DNA of 9,478 nucleotides from Deltaproteobacteria bacterium (lineage in GTDB: Bacteria; Desulfobacterota; Desulfobacteria; Desulfobacterales; Desulfatibacillaceae). The stretch is taken from contig JAFDHW010000065.1 in NCBI GenBank assembly GCA_019308705.1, forward strand, positions 1-9,478, given 5' to 3'. A program made the translations under genes and the position numbers. This document shows, piece after piece, positions 1 to 6,851 of this stretch. The notes under the pieces are model-generated. The model did no database searches. It was not told the origin of the DNA and was given only the letters and a program-made list of their open reading frames with translations. Position 1 is the first letter of the stretch, and each line of letters begins with the position of its first letter.

Positions 1-77
1 ACAAGGTGAAGATCAAGGTGCTTCGTTCCGCGGTGGCGAGCCTGGAACCCTCCCAGGCCTCCCAGCCCCGGGAATGA
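1..77 (+). CDS. yajC: YajC, Sec translocon accessory subunit (3' end only)
   Basis: Only the last 24 residues are in the window, read in the frame whose first complete codon starts at base 3, ending in TGA at 75-77. The visible tail contains KVKIKVLRSAVASLE, which matches the usual C-terminal strand of YajC (a basic, alternating-hydrophobic stretch followed by an RSAIASV-like end). YajC is a small single-span inner-membrane protein that associates with SecD and SecF next to SecYEG. Its place immediately ahead of secD, in the same direction with a 49-nt gap, is the classic yajC-secD-secF order and is the main support for the call. The gene start lies outside the window. Identity is inferred from this short tail plus context. 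Confidence 0.8.
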   Translation, partial: KVKIKVLRSAVASLEPSQASQPRE

Positions 78-126
78 AGCTTGATACCCCGTTTACCGCT
101 TTTCGCAAAAAACCGAGGAGCAGCCA

Positions 127-1701
127 TTGAAGAATCTGACCTGGCGGGCAGTGGTCGCGGGGGCCGTGATCGTGGCGGCCATCGTGCTTCTGGTCCCCAC
201 CTTCCAGGAAACCTGGTGGCCCCATACCAAGATCAACCTGGGGCTGGACCTGCAGGGGGGCATGCATCTGGCCCTGGAGGTGGAGGCGGAAAAAGCCGTG
301 GAGTCCACGTTGCAGCGCACGGTCCAGGACATGCAGGAGGAACTCCGCAAGGCCCGGGTGCGCTACCGCGACCTTGCCCTTGACAAGAACGTCATCAGCA
401 TCCGGCTGTTGGGGCAGGAAGGCCGGGAAGCCTTCCAGAAGATGTTCGACGAACAGTTCCCCAACCTGAAAGTCGTCTCCCGCGACGAACAGGGCAAGGA
501 CCTGGTCATGCGCATCACCTTGCCCGACAGCGAGATCGACCGCGTCAAGGAACTGGCCGTGGCCCAGGCCCTGGAGACCATCCGGAACCGGATAGACCAG
601 TTCGGGGTCACCGAGCCGGACATCCGCCGCCAGGGCGAACGCCGCATCCTGATCCAGCTTCCGGGCATCGACGACCCGGACCGGGCCAAGGAGCTGGTGG
701 GCCGCACCGCCCAGCTCCAGTTCCGCATGCTGGACGAGACCCACAGCCTGGAACGCGCCCTGGAGGGCCATCCCCCGCCGGAGTCCGAGGTGCTGTACGA
801 AAGCCGCACCCACGAGGAAACCGGCCGCACCATCCGCACCCCCTACCTGGTGAAGAAAAAGGTGCTTCTGACCGGCGAGTACCTGCAGGAAGCCCGGGTG
901 GCCTTTGACTCCCGGTACGGCGACCCCTACGTTTCCATCGAGTTCGACAGAAACGGCGCGCGCATCTTCGAGCGCATCACCGCCGAGAACGTGGGCAAAC
1001 GGCTGGCCATCGTGCTGGACAACACCGTCTACTCCGCGCCGGTGATCCGGGAGAAGATCGCAGGCGGCTCCGCCATGATCGAGGGCGGGTTCACGGACGC
1101 CGAGGCCAAGGACCTGGCCATCGTGCTCCGGGCCGGCGCCCTTCCCGCGCCGGTGAACATCCTGGAGGAGCGCACCGTGGGGCCGTCCCTGGGGCATGAC
1201 TCCATCCGCATGGGGCTCGTTTCCATACTCATCGGCTTTGTGCTGGTGGCCGTGTTCATGATGGTCTACTACAAGGGCGCCGGCCTGGTGGCGGACCTGG
1301 CGCTTGTCCTGAACGTGCTCATCATCGCCGGCGGCCTGGCCATGTTCGGGGCCACCCTGACCTTGCCGGGCATCGCGGGCGTGATTCTGACCATCGGCAT
1401 GGCCGTGGACGCCAACGTGCTGGTGTTCGAGCGCATCCGCGAGGAACTGCGCCTGGGCAAGACGCCGGGGGCCGCGGTGGATGCGGGCTTTTCCCGCGCC
1501 ACCCTCACCATCCTGGACGCCAACGTCACCACCCTGGTGGCCGCGCTGGTGCTCTTCCAGTTCGGCACCGGCCCGGTGAAGGGATTCGCGGTCACCCTGT
1601 CCATCGGCATCGTGGCCAGCTTCTTCACCGCGGTGTTCGTCTCACGGATCATCTTCGACTACTTTCTCTTTTACCGCCGCATCAAGGCCCTGAGCATCTG
1701 A
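127..1701 (+). CDS. secD: Protein translocase subunit SecD
   Basis: 524 residues. SecD is an inner-membrane RND-type subunit that, with SecF, uses the proton gradient to help pull preproteins through SecYEG on the periplasmic side. Visible: one N-terminal membrane span (about residues 8-24), the conserved LGLDLQGGMHL motif at 38-48, a large periplasmic P1 region containing GRTAQLQFR, the FDRNGARIFERIT block, then the DNTVYSAPVI and RAGALPAPV motifs. A C-terminal bundle of five spans follows (about 358-520), with IGMAVDANVLVFERIREE at 423-440; D428 in it is the conserved RND-type acidic residue. The start is TTG at 127, supported by GAGGAG at 115-120 with a 6-nt spacer; no better in-frame start fits. 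It is followed 7 nt later by secF. At 524 residues it is shorter than the 615-residue E. coli protein but within the family range. Confidence 0.97.
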   Translation: MKNLTWRAVVAGAVIVAAIVLLVPTFQETWWPHTKINLGLDLQGGMHLALEVEAEKAVESTLQRTVQDMQEELRKARVRYRDLALDKNVISIRLLGQEGREAFQKMFDEQFPNLKVVSRDEQGKDLVMRITLPDSEIDRVKELAVAQALETIRNRIDQFGVTEPDIRRQGERRILIQLPGIDDPDRAKELVGRTAQLQFRMLDETHSLERALEGHPPPESEVLYESRTHEETGRTIRTPYLVKKKVLLTGEYLQEARVAFDSRYGDPYVSIEFDRNGARIFERITAENVGKRLAIVLDNTVYSAPVIREKIAGGSAMIEGGFTDAEAKDLAIVLRAGALPAPVNILEERTVGPSLGHDSIRMGLVSILIGFVLVAVFMMVYYKGAGLVADLALVLNVLIIAGGLAMFGATLTLPGIAGVILTIGMAVDANVLVFERIREELRLGKTPGAAVDAGFSRATLTILDANVTTLVAALVLFQFGTGPVKGFAVTLSIGIVASFFTAVFVSRIIFDYFLFYRRIKALSI

Positions 1702-1708
1702 GGACGCC

Positions 1709-2749
1709 ATGCAGCTCATCAATCCGGACATCAACCTAGACATCATCGGCAAGCGCCGCATCGCTTTGGTGTTTTCCCTGGCGCTCATCGCCGCTTCCAT
1801 CGTAAGCCTTGTAATGCACGGCGGTCCCCTCTACGGCGTGGACTTTGCCGGAGGCACCGTGGTGCAGGTGCAGTTTTCCGAGCCCGTTTCCGCGCAGCAG
1901 ATCCGCTCCTCCCTGGCCCCCCTGGGTATGGAGTCGGCCACGGTGCAGCGGTTCGGCCTGGAAAACAACGAATACCGCATCCGCACCGACGAAGTGGCCG
2001 AAGGCGGCGAGGGCCACAAGCCCGAGCAGATCAAGGATGCCCTGGCCAAGGCCACGGGGCTTGGTGTGAACATCCGCAGCGTGGAGATGGTGGGGCCCCA
2101 GGTGGGCAAGGACCTCCGCGAAAAGGCCCTTTTGGCCATGCTCTACGCTCTTTTGTTCATCACCGTGTACATTTCCGGCCGGTTCGAGCTCAAGTGGATT
2201 CCCTCGGCGGTCATGGCCATCCTCGTGTTCGGCATCGTCACCTTCTTGAACCTGGGCGGGGTGTCCATTCCCCTGCAGATCATAGCGGCCCTGGTGGTGG
2301 CCGTGGGCGGGTTCATCGTGCTCAAGCTCAGATTCGGCATGGGCGCCATCGCGGCTCTTCTGCACGACGTCATCATCACCGTGGGCGTGTTCACCATCTT
2401 CAACAAGGAGTTCAACCTGCCCACCATAGCGGCGCTTCTCACCATCGTGGGCTACTCGTTGAACGACACCATCATCGTGTTCGACCGCATCCGGGAAAAC
2501 ACCAGAAAGCTGGTGCGGGAGCCCCTGGAAATCATCATCAACAAGAGCATCAACCAGACCTTGAGCCGCACCCTGCTGACCTCGGGCACCACGCTCATCG
2601 TGGTCCTGGCCCTGTACGTGCTGGGCGGCGGCGTGATCCAGGAATTCGCCTTCGCCCTGATCATCGGGGTGATCGTGGGAACCTATTCGTCCATTTACGT
2701 GGCCAGTCCATTCCTTCTTGCATGGCAGAAATCCGCAGCCAGAAAATAA
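1709..2749 (+). CDS. secF: Protein translocase subunit SecF, with an apparent extra pair of membrane segments
   Basis: 346 residues, partner of SecD in the RND-type SecDF complex. Visible: membrane span 1 (about 18-36), the GVDFAGGT signature (43-50), a small periplasmic P1 domain, span 2 (about 138-157) ending in the RFE motif at 158-160, and the family motifs ALLHDVIITVG and GYSLNDTIIVFDRIREN (248-264, with D253). In the E. coli-type SecF, RFEW runs almost directly into the ALAHDVIITLG helix. Here about 50 residues (roughly 161-210) holding two further hydrophobic stretches (about 164-182 and 187-205) lie between them, and a second RF occurs at 208-209. This predicts eight rather than six spans. 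The ATG at 1709 has GAGGA at 1700-1704, which overlaps the secD stop and suggests translational coupling. The 3' end overlaps dprA by 28 nt. Confidence 0.96.
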   Translation: MQLINPDINLDIIGKRRIALVFSLALIAASIVSLVMHGGPLYGVDFAGGTVVQVQFSEPVSAQQIRSSLAPLGMESATVQRFGLENNEYRIRTDEVAEGGEGHKPEQIKDALAKATGLGVNIRSVEMVGPQVGKDLREKALLAMLYALLFITVYISGRFELKWIPSAVMAILVFGIVTFLNLGGVSIPLQIIAALVVAVGGFIVLKLRFGMGAIAALLHDVIITVGVFTIFNKEFNLPTIAALLTIVGYSLNDTIIVFDRIRENTRKLVREPLEIIINKSINQTLSRTLLTSGTTLIVVLALYVLGGGVIQEFAFALIIGVIVGTYSSIYVASPFLLAWQKSAARK

Positions 2750-3873
2750 CGGCCGGGGACAGGAAGGCATACCTTGTCCCCTGGTTCCAGCTGAAGCACA
2801 CCCAGGGGGTGGGACTGGTGTGGTTCCGGAGGCTGGTGGAACACTTCGGCGGCCCGGAAAAGGTGCTTGGCGCAGGGGAAAAACAGATCATCGAGGCGGG
2901 GTTTCCCCCCCGCATCGCAAAAAGCGTGGCCAAAAGCAGGCTTTCGGGCCCGGCAAAGGAAGAACTGGACAGCGCCGCGAAAAACCCCCGTTTTTCCGTC
3001 ACCACCCAACACGACCCGGATTACCCTCCCCTGTTGCGGCACATCGCGGACCCTCCGCCGTACCTGTACGTATACGGGGAACTTGCGCCCACGGAAAAGT
3101 GCGTGGCCGTGGTGGGCTCCAGAAACGCCACCCGGTACGGGTTGTCCGCCACCAGGAGGATTTGCAAGGACCTTGCCAGGGCGGGCGTGGTAGTGGTAAG
3201 CGGCATGGCCCGGGGCATAGACACCGCGGCCCACGAGGGCGCGCTCGCCGGCGGGGGCAAAACCTGGGCGGTTTTCGGCTGCGGCCTAGAAACCATCTAC
3301 CCACCGGAAAACAAGGGCCTGTACCACGAGATCGTGGACAAGGGAGGCGCGGTGGTAAGCGAATTCGCCCTTGCGGAACCTCCCAAAGCGTCTAATTTTC
3401 CCGTGAGGAACCGGGTTATCAGCGGGATATGCAAGGCAACGGTGGTGGTGGAGGCGACGGCCAAAAGCGGGTCTTTGATCACCGCCGGCCAGGCCCTGGA
3501 GCAGGGCCGGGAGCTCTTCGCCGTGCCCGGGAGCATCAACTCGTTCAAGAGCGCGGGCACCCACGCCTTGCTCAAGCAGGGCGCGGCCCTCGCCGACAGC
3601 GCCCGGGATATCCTGGATTTTTTGGCTGCGTCCTTCACAGACATGGAACGCCTGCCCCTCGAAAAAAAGGAACCGCCGCCGGCCGGGGAAATAACCCAGG
3701 ACGAGGCGGCGGTACTGGAGGTGCTGGGGCCCTACCCCGTGCACATCGACATTTTGGCGCGCAGGCTGGCCATGGACGCCGGCAAGCTGGCAGGCCTGCT
3801 GTTGACGCTGGAACTAAAAGGCCTGGTGGTCCAAGAGCCGGGCAAACTATTTTCACGAGGTCGATTGATTTGA
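2722..3873 (+). CDS. dprA: DNA-processing protein DprA
   Basis: 383 residues. DprA (Smf) binds incoming single-stranded DNA and loads RecA during natural transformation; it is also widespread in species not known to be competent. Visible: an N-terminal SAM/helix-hairpin-like domain (about 20-68), a Rossmann-type DprA core with VVGSRNATRYG (130-140), SGMARGID (160-167), FGCGLETIYPPEN, NFPVRNRVISG and VEATAKSGSLITAGQALEQG (from 243), and a C-terminal winged-helix-like domain (about 318-383) as in many DprA proteins. The ATG at 2722 lies inside secF, giving a 28-nt overlap. No Shine-Dalgarno sequence is visible in front of it (the preceding bases are pyrimidine-rich), so translation probably depends on ribosomes finishing secF. 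A shorter form starting at a downstream GTG cannot be excluded. Its TGA overlaps the topA start. Confidence 0.95.
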   Translation: MAEIRSQKITAGDRKAYLVPWFQLKHTQGVGLVWFRRLVEHFGGPEKVLGAGEKQIIEAGFPPRIAKSVAKSRLSGPAKEELDSAAKNPRFSVTTQHDPDYPPLLRHIADPPPYLYVYGELAPTEKCVAVVGSRNATRYGLSATRRICKDLARAGVVVVSGMARGIDTAAHEGALAGGGKTWAVFGCGLETIYPPENKGLYHEIVDKGGAVVSEFALAEPPKASNFPVRNRVISGICKATVVVEATAKSGSLITAGQALEQGRELFAVPGSINSFKSAGTHALLKQGAALADSARDILDFLAASFTDMERLPLEKKEPPPAGEITQDEAAVLEVLGPYPVHIDILARRLAMDAGKLAGLLLTLELKGLVVQEPGKLFSRGRLI

Positions 3874-6122
3874 AAAAACCCCTGGTCATCGTGGAGTCCC
3901 CCACCAAGGTGCGGACCCTCAAGAAATACCTCGGCAAGGACTACAAGGTGGAAGCCACGGTGGGCCACATCATGGACCTGCCGCCAAAGAAGCTCGGCAT
4001 CGACGTGGACCGCAACTTCTCGCCCACCTACCAAGTGATTCCGGGAAAACAGAAGGTGGTCTCCACCCTGAGAAAGGCCGCGGAAGGTTCCGACGAGGTC
4101 TACCTGGCCCCGGACCCGGACCGCGAGGGCGAGGCCATCGCCTGGCACACCAGCGAGGTGTTGAAGAAGAACGGCCGCACCTTCCACCGGGTGCTGTTCC
4201 ACGAGCTGACCAAAAACGCCGTCTTAAAGGCCATGGAAAACCCCACGGCCTTGGACAAGAACAAGTACGACGCCCAACAGGTGCGGCGCATCCTCGACCG
4301 GCTGGTGGGCTACCAGGTCTCCCCCCTGCTGTGGCGCAAGGTCAAGGGCGGGCTTTCCGCGGGCCGGGTGCAGTCCGTGGCCGTGCGCATCATCTGCGAG
4401 CGGGAGCGGGCCATCCAGGCGTTCGAGCCCGAGGAATACTGGAGCATCACCGCCAGCATGAAAAAGGGCGACGCCCCGGCCTTTTCAGGCCGGCTGGTGA
4501 AAAAGGACGGAGCAAGATTCTCCATCCCGAACGGCCAGACCGCGGACGCCGTGGAAAAGGAGCTTTCCAAAGCCTCCTTCGTGGTGGGCGGGGTGAAGGA
4601 AAAAACCGTCCGCAAAAATCCCCAGGCGCCCTACACCACCAGCAAGATGCAGCAGGACGCCATCCGCAGACTCCGCTTCACGGCCAAAAAGACCATGACC
4701 GTGGCCCAGCAGCTTTACGAGGGCGTGGAGATCGGCGGCGAGCCCGAAGGACTCATCACCTACATGCGCACGGACTCCACCCGCGTTTCCACGGAGGCGG
4801 CCAACGAGGCCCTGGAATACGTGGAAAAGACCTTTGGCCCGGAATACCGCCCCAAGGCCCCGCGCCGGTACAGCAACAAGAAAAAGGTCCAGGACGCCCA
4901 CGAGGCCATCCGGCCCACGTCCGTTTCCAACACCCCGGAAAAGGTCGCCCCCTTCCTGACCAAGGACCAGCTTTCCCTCTACACCCTCATCTGGAAGCGG
5001 TTCGTGGCCTCCCAGATGAACCCCGCCCTGGTGGACCAGACCCAGGCCACCATCCATGCAGGCCCCTACCAGCTCGCGGCATCGGGTTCCCGGGTGAGGT
5101 TCGAGGGTTTCCAGGTCCTGGACAAGGACGAGACCGAGCCGAAGAAAGAGGAAACCCTGCCGCCCCTTGCCAAAGGGGACAAGCTTTTCTGCGAACGCCT
5201 GGAGAAAAAGCAGCACTTCACCCAGCCGCCGCCCCGGTTTTCCGAGGCCACCCTGGTCAAGGAACTGGAGGAGAACGGCATCGGCCGGCCCTCCACCTAC
5301 GCGACCATCCTCTCCACCATCCAGGAGAAGCGCTACGTGGAGCTGGTCAAGGGCTATTTCCGGCCCAGCGAACTGGGCTTCATCGTGAACGACCTGTTGA
5401 CCTCCACCTTCGGCGACATATTCGACGTGGATTTCACCGCGCAGATGGAAAACCAACTGGACCAGGTGGAAAGCGCCCAGGCGGACCCCAACGGGGTATT
5501 GGAGGGGTTCTACCAGTCCTTCAAGAAAGACCTGGAACAGGCCGAGGAAAAGATGGTCTCCGCCAAGGGCGTGGGGCTTCCCACGGAGCTGGCCTGCCCG
5601 CGGTGCGGCAAGCCCCTGCACATCAAAGTGGGCAAGAACGGGCCTTTTTTGGCCTGTTCCGGGTACCCGGAATGCCGGTTCACGCGAAACTACGTGCGGG
5701 ATGAAAAGGGCAGGCTCCAGATCGAGCAGACCCCGGAGGAAGAGCCCACCGACGAGGTATGCGAGAAGTGCGGAAGGCCCATGGTGCTGAAAAAGGGCCG
5801 CTACGGGCCCTTCTACGCCTGCACGGGCTACCCGGAATGCAAGAACACCCGGTCCCAGCGCACGGGCGTGTCCACGGGCGTGGCCTGCCCGGAGCCGAGG
5901 TGCGAGGGCGAGCTGGTGGAAAAGCGCTCCAAGCGCGGCAAGGTGTTCTACGGGTGCAACAAGTATCCCCAGTGCACCTATGCCACCTGGGACAAGCCCG
6001 TGGCCAAGGCCTGCCCCCAATGCGAGGGGCCGTTCCTTTTGGAAAAGACCAGCAAGAAGACCGGACCCTTCCTCCTTTGCCCGAAAAAGGAATGCGGATA
6101 CCGCGAGCCCCTGGGCGAATGA
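3870..6122 (+). CDS. topA: DNA topoisomerase I (type IA)
   Basis: 750 residues. It relaxes negatively supercoiled DNA by cutting one strand through a 5'-phosphotyrosine. Visible: an N-terminal TOPRIM domain with VIVESPTK (catalytic E9) and DPDREGEAIAWH at 82-93 (the D82/D84/E86 metal-binding triad), the RRILDRLVGYQ and LSAGRVQSVAVR blocks, the active-site motif GLITYMRTDSTR with Y298 as the nucleophile, and GRPSTYATI. The C-terminus has four four-cysteine zinc modules starting at about C576, C631, C673 and C715; the third has wider CX4C spacing. The start is TTG at 3870 within TTGA, overlapping the dprA stop by 4 nt; GAGG at 3857-3860 lies 9 nt upstream. The reading frame stays open further upstream, but that part is dprA in another frame. 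It converges on the small minus-strand gene with a 6-nt gap and no visible terminator. Confidence 0.98.
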   Translation: MKKPLVIVESPTKVRTLKKYLGKDYKVEATVGHIMDLPPKKLGIDVDRNFSPTYQVIPGKQKVVSTLRKAAEGSDEVYLAPDPDREGEAIAWHTSEVLKKNGRTFHRVLFHELTKNAVLKAMENPTALDKNKYDAQQVRRILDRLVGYQVSPLLWRKVKGGLSAGRVQSVAVRIICERERAIQAFEPEEYWSITASMKKGDAPAFSGRLVKKDGARFSIPNGQTADAVEKELSKASFVVGGVKEKTVRKNPQAPYTTSKMQQDAIRRLRFTAKKTMTVAQQLYEGVEIGGEPEGLITYMRTDSTRVSTEAANEALEYVEKTFGPEYRPKAPRRYSNKKKVQDAHEAIRPTSVSNTPEKVAPFLTKDQLSLYTLIWKRFVASQMNPALVDQTQATIHAGPYQLAASGSRVRFEGFQVLDKDETEPKKEETLPPLAKGDKLFCERLEKKQHFTQPPPRFSEATLVKELEENGIGRPSTYATILSTIQEKRYVELVKGYFRPSELGFIVNDLLTSTFGDIFDVDFTAQMENQLDQVESAQADPNGVLEGFYQSFKKDLEQAEEKMVSAKGVGLPTELACPRCGKPLHIKVGKNGPFLACSGYPECRFTRNYVRDEKGRLQIEQTPEEEPTDEVCEKCGRPMVLKKGRYGPFYACTGYPECKNTRSQRTGVSTGVACPEPRCEGELVEKRSKRGKVFYGCNKYPQCTYATWDKPVAKACPQCEGPFLLEKTSKKTGPFLLCPKKECGYREPLGE

Positions 6123-6128
6123 CCGGCC

Positions 6129-6407
6129 TTACTCCTTGACCCACTCCCCCGGGTCTTGGATGCGAAAGACCGCGTTTTCTTCGTCCGACAGGATCTTCTT
6201 CAGCACCCTCCGCCTTTCCAGGCTTTCAAAGGCCATAGCCAGGTCTTCCGGCGTGCCGGTCCACGAGGGCTCGACGTTCTTCAGGCTCAGGGTGGCTCCC
6301 GCGTCCGCCAGCCCGCAGAGCAACAGGTACAAGGACACCGCCTCCACGTCCAGGTTCATGCGGAAGATCCTCTGGTCCATGGTGGGCTTGTTGGAATCCG
6401 GAGGCAT
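6129..6407 (-). CDS. Small uncharacterised protein, possibly winged-helix-like
   Basis: 92 residues; I do not recognise the family. The start is taken at the ATG at 6407-6405 because AAGGAAGG lies about 7 nt ahead of it. An in-frame ATG at 6437 would add ten residues, but it has no such site and would lie upstream of the predicted transcription start. The protein starts MPPDSNKPTMDQRIFRMNLD, followed by a hydrophobic helix (VEAVSLYLLLCGLADAG), then a TPEDLAMAFESLERRRVLKKIL segment and a short strand-like FRIQDPGEW end. Helix, helix, then basic helix plus a hairpin resembles a small winged-helix fold, but this is only a pattern judgement. There is no signal peptide or convincing membrane span. 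It is a real gene candidate because it fills the gap between two genes, has a good ribosome site and has a promoter-like sequence. It is transcribed divergently from the FmdB-type gene. Confidence 0.8.
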   Translation of the reverse strand: MPPDSNKPTMDQRIFRMNLDVEAVSLYLLLCGLADAGATLSLKNVEPSWTGTPEDLAMAFESLERRRVLKKILSDEENAVFRIQDPGEWVKE

Positions 6408-6422
6408 GGTGTTCCCTTCCTT

Positions 6423-6450
6423 TTGACATTGCCTCAAATCACTCTATTTT
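6423..6450 (+). promoter_or_regulatory. Sigma70-like promoter for the FmdB-type gene
   Basis: A perfect -35 TTGACA at 6423-6428 is followed after 16 bases by TATTTT at 6445-6450 (four of six matches to TATAAT). A better -10 match, TATTAT at 6450-6455, is 21 bases away and so badly spaced. Transcription would start near 6457, about 36 nt before the ATG. This promoter and the minus-strand one lie in the same AT-rich spacer, and polymerase bound at one would cover the other. Confidence 0.5.
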
Positions 6451-6479
6451 ATTATGTAAATATCAACACCCCTTTTCAA
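6451..6479 (-). promoter_or_regulatory. Sigma70-like promoter for the small minus-strand gene
   Basis: On the minus strand TTGAAA (6479-6474) is separated by 17 bases from CATAAT (6456-6451). Each is a five-of-six match to the sigma70 consensus with ideal spacing. Transcription would start near 6444, leaving a leader of about 37 nt that ends in the AAGGAAGG ribosome site. The -35 overlaps the ribosome site of the neighbouring zinc-ribbon gene. This is a sequence match only; no start site has been measured. Confidence 0.5.
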
Positions 6480-6492
6480 GGAGGCAAGGTTC

Positions 6493-6693
6493 ATGCCCAT
6501 TTATGAATACGAGTGCCAGGATTGCGGAAGGCGGTTCGAGGAATTGGCCCGCATGGGCGAGGAAAAGGCCCCGGCCTGCCCCAAGTGCCGGAGCACCAAG
6601 ACCCGCAAGCTGTTGTCCGCGTGCAGCGTGTCGCCGGGAAAGGCCGGCACCCGCTCCACACCCTCGTGCACGCCGGGCGGCGGTTTTTCCTGA
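6493..6693 (+). CDS. FmdB-type small zinc-ribbon protein
   Basis: 66 residues. The start MPIYEYECQDCGRRFE, with CQDC at 8-11 and CPKC at 29-32, is the signature of the FmdB / CxxC_CxxC_SSSS small zinc-ribbon family, and the Ser/Gly-rich tail (ending GGGFS) is also typical. The four cysteines should bind one zinc ion. The family's biochemical role is largely unknown; the name comes from a proposed regulator of formamidase expression in a methylotroph. The start is firm: AAGGAGG at 6478-6484 lies 8 nt before the ATG. It has its own promoter-like sequence and a terminator-like hairpin downstream, so it is probably a single-gene unit. No partner gene is adjacent in the same direction except murI beyond the terminator. 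Confidence 0.9.
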   Translation: MPIYEYECQDCGRRFEELARMGEEKAPACPKCRSTKTRKLLSACSVSPGKAGTRSTPSCTPGGGFS

Positions 6694-6736
6694 GCCACCT
6701 GATCCCCGGCCGGTCCGGCCGGAAAAGGGTTTTTGC

Positions 6737-6770
6737 GGGCGGAGGGACATCCCTTCCGCCCTTTGTTTGT
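6737..6770 (+). terminator. Rho-independent terminator after the FmdB-type gene
   Basis: GGGCGGAGGG (6737-6746) can pair with the sequence at 6751-6761 as a ten-base-pair stem with one bulged T (6755) and a four-base loop (ACAT). It is followed at once by TTTGTTTGT. This is a good intrinsic terminator shape. A weaker second hairpin (arms within 6770-6783) followed by six T residues at 6784-6789 may act as a backup. Together they separate the zinc-ribbon gene from murI. Confidence 0.75.
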
Positions 6771-6812
6771 CCGGGCCCCTGGATTTTTTCTTGCTCCCGA
6801 AAGCGGATTGGT

Positions 6813-6834
6813 GTTTGGTGGGGCCCAACCAAAC
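6813..6834 (+). other. Hairpin in the murI leader
   Basis: GTTTGGT (6813-6819) pairs perfectly with ACCAAAC (6828-6834), forming a seven-base-pair stem around a G/C-rich loop. It ends 6 nt before the GAGGTG ribosome site of murI. No T-run follows, so it is not an intrinsic terminator. It could be a translation-control element, an mRNA-stabilising 5' structure or an operator; the sequence alone does not decide. Confidence 0.4.
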
Positions 6835-6851
6835 CCTTGTGAGGTGACGGC

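Noticed and set aside
13..1197. 394-codon minus-strand open frame opposite secD
   Set aside because: Antisense to the well-supported secD, biased composition and no recognisable domain.
2194..2721. Upstream extension of the dprA frame inside secF
   Set aside because: His/Gly/Arg-rich translation unlike DprA; it is secF read in another frame.
1736..2770. 344-codon minus-strand open frame opposite secF
   Set aside because: His/Asp/Gly-rich translation mirroring secF codons; no ribosome site or motif.
3429..3869. Upstream extension of the topA frame inside dprA
   Set aside because: No homology pattern to TopA; TTG at 3870 places the conserved VIVESP motif at the expected N-terminal position.
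4485..6020. 511-codon minus-strand open frame opposite topA
   Set aside because: Low-complexity, Gly/Leu/His/Val-rich translation with no motif, fully antisense to a clear topA; typical of GC-rich antisense frames.
6138..6155. GACCC/GGGTC hairpin just inside the orphan gene as a topA terminator
   Set aside because: Five-base-pair stem with an eight-base loop and no T-run on either strand.
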